From assembly GCF_963966145.1 (NCBI RefSeq), contig NC_091055.1:3968001-4032000 (forward strand): a DNA stretch of 64,000 nt, read 5' to 3'. Position numbers and translations under genes: made by a program. The DNA is from Tenebrio molitor. Its lineage: Eukaryota; Arthropoda; Insecta; Coleoptera; Tenebrionidae. Of this stretch, positions 59,512 through 64,000 are shown one piece after another; positions within the stretch are counted from its first letter, which is position 1, and each line of letters begins with the position of its first letter. A model generated the notes under the pieces. It searched no databases, was not told the DNA's origin, and saw only the letters and a program-made list of their open reading frames with translations.

Positions 59512-61080
59512 TTTTTAAATTAATGGACAATGATGATTTGTATTATTGTAAAAATACCCAATTTTTTTAACCTGAACCTGAAATTAAAAAAAAACGATTG
59601 TAAAAAAAATATATTTTATTTTTTGTGGAGTCGAATCTTTTTCAATTTCCAAAAATATTATATCCCAAACAGGTTTTAAAATTTTCTCTCCATTTGGATG
59701 GAATCGTCGTTCTTTGTCAGGACAGAAAGACAAGAATACTTGTATTTTTGCAGAGGGCCGCAATGCCGCTGTTTAATCAATCATCAATACCCGAAATAAA
59801 AGCCTACAGCACTTTCCGTTTCCCATTATACATATATTCCCTATCAAATGGGCTATAAAATGATGTGACAAGTTGTGGGCGGTATGGGGGCGTGGACCAA
59901 CCCAAACATCAATTTTGTATACTTACGCAGACTATACGGGCATTATGAGCTTGATCACTAAACATTATTTAAAAACGAAATTTCAACTGCTCCCCTGTAT
60001 ATCAATTAAAATTTTAATAACTTGCATCCTGAGGCGTTAATTTATTAACGATTTTGTAATTTCGCCAATCAATTTTCAATTTAGCAAAGTGCGCTCGGAA
60101 ATTTCGAGAATTAGTCTACATAAATAGCGAAATTTCGCAGACATCTTGTTTTCGGTCCTTTACGGTGGAAGTCTTCATTTAGACACGCCAAACCGCGGTT
60201 CGAACTAGTATTAACTAGAGAAATTTCCATGGAAACTGTTTGAGCACTACCACAATTTTGTAATATTGTGTCCAACCAAATTAATCATCGACTCAACTGT
60301 CAATTATCGATACCATCTAGGAATGCCACATTTGTATTAATAAGCTTGGTAATTAATACAGGCACGACGCTCTAGTCCTAGCAAATCGAAAAGCCCGACG
60401 CAACCAGAGGAAAAAAATGATTAATGCGGCTAATTTCGCCGTGATTAAATTTAACCTGAATAAACATATTTTTAAATTACACAAAATTCCGGCAATCGTT
60501 TAATGCCCTAATGTAATTTCGTTTGTGTAAACAGTATTTCGGTGCAATCTCACAGATAATAATCTTGCGACGACGGATCAGAGATCCTGCGGGCTCCTGA
60601 CTAATGCTCCCTAATTCTTTTTTTCACTTAGCTCACGCATTTTAAGTTAACATGTACCACAAATAATATTTCTAAATCTCCTTGGGCATGGAATGGAAAA
60701 ATCAGAATCTGTATCCAATGAATAATCTTACAATTATTATTCAATGGCTCTGTTCAACTTTTGTTTAAAACAAAATCATTTTTGTTAAAATTGTAAACAG
60801 ACAAATTAATAACAAATTCATATGTGCGGTCAGGGACAACGTAAAAATTTAATGAATCGGTTGGAACATCGATGAAATGGCAATATTGTAAATGATTTAA
60901 TTTATTTTGCCCGCGGTTGCACATTTTTAAAAAATATGAAAAATATTCTCAGCCGAAATTATTTAATAATCTATAGGGTGTTGTAGAAATGAGTAAGTGT
61001 GATTATCTTAAGCCGACTTCTCACGGTGATTAGTGAGTCAGACTCTTCAACTCCAAGCGGTTTTAACTCTCTCGCTGCAA

Positions 61081-61812
61081 AATAGTTATTTGTGTATCAA
61101 GGCCAAAAAGTGCATCTTTTCGTTCGAGTCTGGGTTTTCTAATCGAGCCGCAGCCGAGACTTGAAAACAGGCGAGGAAAAAAGGCACTCTTTGGCCAAGG
61201 TGCACATTAAATTTTTTAGGCGACCGCACGAAATACAAAGCAAAAGACATCATTAGAAAAATTACAAATTTATTTTGTAGCTACTTTTTTCAAATAGATA
61301 CATTTATTAATACATACATATTAATAATTTTTTATAGTATTTTTATCAGCTTACCAACAACACGAGAAATTTACTATTTATAATACAATTACTTATTTAC
61401 ATAATTTATGGTGACAGGACAATTCTTGCGATTATTATCATCTGCGTCGACGTATTAGACATTAAACATCACTTTGGCTGTTGTATTAGACATTTCTTCA
61501 TCACGCTGTTGCTATCGATTATATGAACGTTCATTTTTTTATTATGCACCAAATAAGGACCAGAAATAAACGAAACAACACTTTTTCGGGCAAATAAAAT
61601 ACTATGGTTAAATCTAACTGTCAAATATTCAGTTGTTTTCAGTCGGTTTACTCGGTTTTGTAGGTTTCGTTGTTAACTTAATAAACAAACCAACAGCTGG
61701 CGCCACGGTCCATAGTAAGAAAAGTGCGTCCGAAAAATAGTTACTTTTCGTCCGCATGGGAGTACGTAAAATTACCTTTTTCTTTAAGGGTGCCTAAAAA
61801 TATTGTTATTGT
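61081..61812 (-). repeat. Dispersed repeat G, copy 2 (inverted, intron 2)
   Basis: This is the reverse-complement counterpart of 30673-31297, with the same landmarks from GGCCTTGATACACAAATAAC at the left edge to GGCACCCTTAA at the right. The short ORF seen in copy 1 is broken here by a frame change after MNVHIIDSNS. The copy ends about 180 bases before exon 3. Confidence 0.65.
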
Positions 61813-61989
61813 TGTCTCAAAATAAAAATGCGGATAATTCGTGACATGTTTAGTATTTATACAAAAACTGTCAGGATTAGTGTGAACGCACGAACGTGTA
61901 ATCTAACTATCATTAAGGATTAATTATGTTAGTTAGAATGTAGTAAACGGCCTGTGATGTGTGGTTAATTGGTGAATTGTTTGTTTCAG

Positions 61990-62173
61990 TGTGCAATGTG
62001 ACGATAATTTCAAGCGAATTGATGGCGAGGTCCGGCAAAAGTTTCGGCCAGATTAAGTCGCCCTCATTGGAGGGACCCGACGCCTGTTGGTATACATTTA
62101 TTCCATCTTCAACTCACCGAGTAGAAGTTCAGATTTATAGACTTGTAAATGCTGGGAAACATAATGGCACCAG
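61990..62173 (+). CDS. CUB-domain protein, coding exon 3 (start of CUB domain)
   Basis: This exon completes codon 93 (Met), encodes residues 94-153 and ends in phase 2 at AG|GTCAGA (62174). Its sequence opens CNVTIISSELMARSGKSFGQ, then IKSPSLEGPDACWYTFIP. This is the CUB signature: a first Cys, a G.I.SP segment, a second Cys followed by an aromatic residue, then alternating beta-strand residues (HRVEVQIYRL). Two sequons are present (NVT, NGT). CUB domains are about 110 residues, so roughly half is here and the rest must lie beyond the window. Reading past the donor meets TAA within four codons, which supports splicing there. CUB modules mediate extracellular protein binding; the partner is unknown. 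Confidence 0.88.
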
Positions 62174-63510
62174 GTCAGAGAAATAAATTTTATTATTATA
62201 ACACATGGTGTTACAAAGTTTGCCAGGTAACATATATTATTCAACCGAGATTGGCGCCGATGGAACATTACGTATCGGCGACGCTCTTGTCCACCTCGAA
62301 TAAACGTGAAACTTGTTTTTTATTATTTGCAGCTTTTTCCAGTTGGCGTATCGATACTTATTAACATGCCGGTACGCCGACGGGATTAAAATGCAACATG
62401 CACGCCTCTAAATATTGGAAACTTTGTAATGTAGTAAATAAATAACGCAGAGGAGTAACTATGGTAATGGGCTGCAGTTACCTCACCGATGCGACGATCC
62501 ACCACAATTACGTCGACAGTTATGGTGGATGCGCTGGGCGAGAAATTTGCCAAATTTTATATTCGCCAATAAATATAAAACAAAATCATGGCATATACGA
62601 TTCGCCACATTTAAACGTTAAGTAAACATTCTTCTTTTTTTTAAAGATGTAGAGGAAGCGTCTTCATATTTTAACACTTTCGGTGGATGCGTCGCGCAAA
62701 ATTTCTCGCTTATTATTTTTCTAATTAATGAATAGTAAACAAAATAAAGATAAACGGTGTTTATAACTTCCAGACACTAAATAGACAATATTTTTAATAA
62801 TCTATTGATTGTTTTAAATATTTAATAATTTGGTGCATGCCGAGAAAAGTCAGCTATTATATTTATTTAAAATTGTCTATAAAATAAAAACTGATTTTTT
62901 ATATTTTATAAATGTAACAATTTTGATGGAAGTGCCGGTCAAAATCAATATTTAAATTTATATCTATTAGCAACTATAAAATAAAACAGACATGACAAAC
63001 TTGTTAATTTTTTTAATTATTTATAATCGTATAGTAAAATAAAACAAACAATATTTGCAATATCAAACCGTAAATAAACAACATTTTTACAACTTATACA
63101 AAATTCATTTTATATGTTACTAATTTACGCGAATACGTTGAGGGAAATATTTTCCTCAATTTTTATATTTTCAGATCGACTAAACAAAAGCAGTGTTTTC
63201 AATTTTTAAATGGCAAATAAACAATATTCTTGATTATAAACAATATTCTATCGATTTGATTAATGTCATCGGAAATCGACTTATTGCGGAATCAGGTGAT
63301 TCAAAATCAAAGAAATTCCTTTTCGAGAGAATTTCCCTTGCCATTCAACGTGGAAATGCTGCAAGCATTCGGGGCACTTTTCCAGATTCCGCATTATTAT
63401 CAGAAATTTTTGTATTGTAAAACAAAATTATTATGTACTTCATGCATTACCTAATAAAACACATGACATTCTTGATTTTTAAACTTTAATAAATACTAAC
63501 AATAAATCTA

Positions 63511-63930
63511 TACAGGGTGTTAGTAAATGGTTGGGAATAAATTTCGGGGTGAATTCCTTATGAAAAATGTGGCTTAAAACCTAAATAAAGTTTTTCGTTA
63601 AATTGAGTAGTTTTCTCAAAAAAATAAAAAAATAAAAATAAATGTATTCTGGCATATCCGTATTTTTTTGAAATACTGCAAAATAATAATGGTTTAAAGA
63701 AAAAATTTAAACGTGGAAGGTTGAATTTAAAAAAAAAAGAATTCGAAACTAATGCGATTTTAGGCAGACAAATGAACTAATTAGAGAAATTCTCCAACAA
63801 CAGTGGACTTCATTTTTTTTTTTGAGAAAACTACTCATTTTAACGAAAAACTTTATTTAGGTTTTAAGCCACATTTTTCGTAAGGAATTCACCCTGAAAT
63901 TTATTCCCAACCATTTACTAACACCCTGTA
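63511..63930. mobile_element. ACAGGGTG-family foldback with about 100-base arms
   Basis: The left arm TACAGGGTGTTAGTAAATGG continues through GGGAATAAATTTC and TTCCTTATGAAAAATGTGGC to AAAACCTAAATAAAG. The right arm inverts all of it and ends ACTAACACCCTGTA. TA flanks both sides. The interior is AT-rich and non-coding. It lies in intron 3. Confidence 0.85.
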
Positions 63931-63947
63931 TATTTGCCAACAGTAAA

Positions 63948-64000
63948 TACAGGGTGTTTTCGAAGTTGAGGCGTTCCTTTTAACATGTGATATGCGTTGT
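63948..64000. mobile_element. Left end of a second copy of the 30083-30663 element
   Basis: It begins TACAGGGTGTTTTCGAAGTT and continues GAGGCGTTCCTTTTAACATG, identical to the left terminus of the element at 30083 apart from a small deletion near the window edge. The remainder is outside the window. Confidence 0.8.

Larger units (their letters stand above)
56723..61989 (+). other. Intron 2 of the CUB gene (5267 bases)
   Basis: It begins GTATGT and ends GTTTGTTTCAG (61979-61989). Much of it is mobile DNA: foldbacks at 57493-57953 and 58435-58665, a palindrome at 59081-59122, a truncated ACAGGGTG element at 59128-59511 and inverted repeat G at 61081-61812. The remaining stretches, such as 59600-60960, hold nothing I can name beyond a lone TATAGGGTG at about 60972. 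Confidence 0.75.
62174..64000 (+). other. Intron 3 of the CUB gene (5' part, runs off the window)
   Basis: It begins GTCAGA. I found no phase-2 exon continuing a CUB domain before the window ends. A palindrome with TCCACCACAA and TTATGGTGGA arms around GTCGAC lies at about 62499-62533. Between 62740 and 63260 the motif AAACAATATT and close variants recur several times. Two ACAGGGTG elements occupy the right end. Confidence 0.6.

Noticed and set aside
60185..60210. CGGTTCGAAC resembling a tRNA T-loop
   Set aside because: No matching A-box, acceptor stem or anticodon arm at suitable spacing.
61959..61989. ATG at 61959 as an independent start for the CUB segment
   Set aside because: The segment holds a good acceptor (GTTTGTTTCAG) and the upstream exons join in phase; the open frame before it is chance.

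Overview
The window is AT-rich eukaryotic DNA with long non-coding stretches, spliceosomal introns (GT..AG, some with textbook GTAAGT donors) and a dense load of decayed transposable elements. The density of TA-flanked foldback elements whose ends read ACAGGGTG, together with Tc1/mariner, hAT and non-LTR remnants, points to an arthropod, most likely an insect and perhaps a beetle. That placement is inference; nothing in the window fixes the species. I saw no prokaryotic gene organisation, tRNA, rRNA or CRISPR array.

Only one host gene is well supported. On the + strand, three coding exons (53659-53773, 56561-56722, 61990-62173) join in compatible phases (1, 1, then 2). They encode the N-terminus of a secreted or membrane protein: a signal peptide, a cysteine-rich module of about 55 residues with ten cysteines, then the start of a CUB domain. 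The in-frame stop just before the ATG fixes the start. A likely 5' leader exon portion begins at 53454 and carries several upstream ATGs. The gene runs off the right edge after exon 3.

The left 53 kb is intergenic DNA or a very long upstream intron. Its recognisable content is mobile DNA: a decayed arthropod repetitive protein gene (5741-6985, -), an hAT-like element with a second element nested inside (10862-11713), a Tc1-like transposase scrap (12475-12705), a non-LTR retrotransposon endonuclease remnant (18430-19190), a back-to-back train of three foldback elements (24386-25728), a foldback nested in a second MITE (29160-29768), and mariner-type elements keeping either the N-terminal helix-turn-helix or the C-terminus of their transposase (23727-24130, 30083-30663, 34929-35980). 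Element insertions continue inside introns 2 and 3 of the CUB gene.

The strongest general pattern is that one superfamily explains much of the structure here. At least thirteen foldback elements share TA flanks and ACAGGGTG-like ends, and three of them still hold fragments of mariner-type transposase, which ties the non-coding members to a probable autonomous source. A second theme is nested insertion, seen three times, which gives a relative order of invasion.
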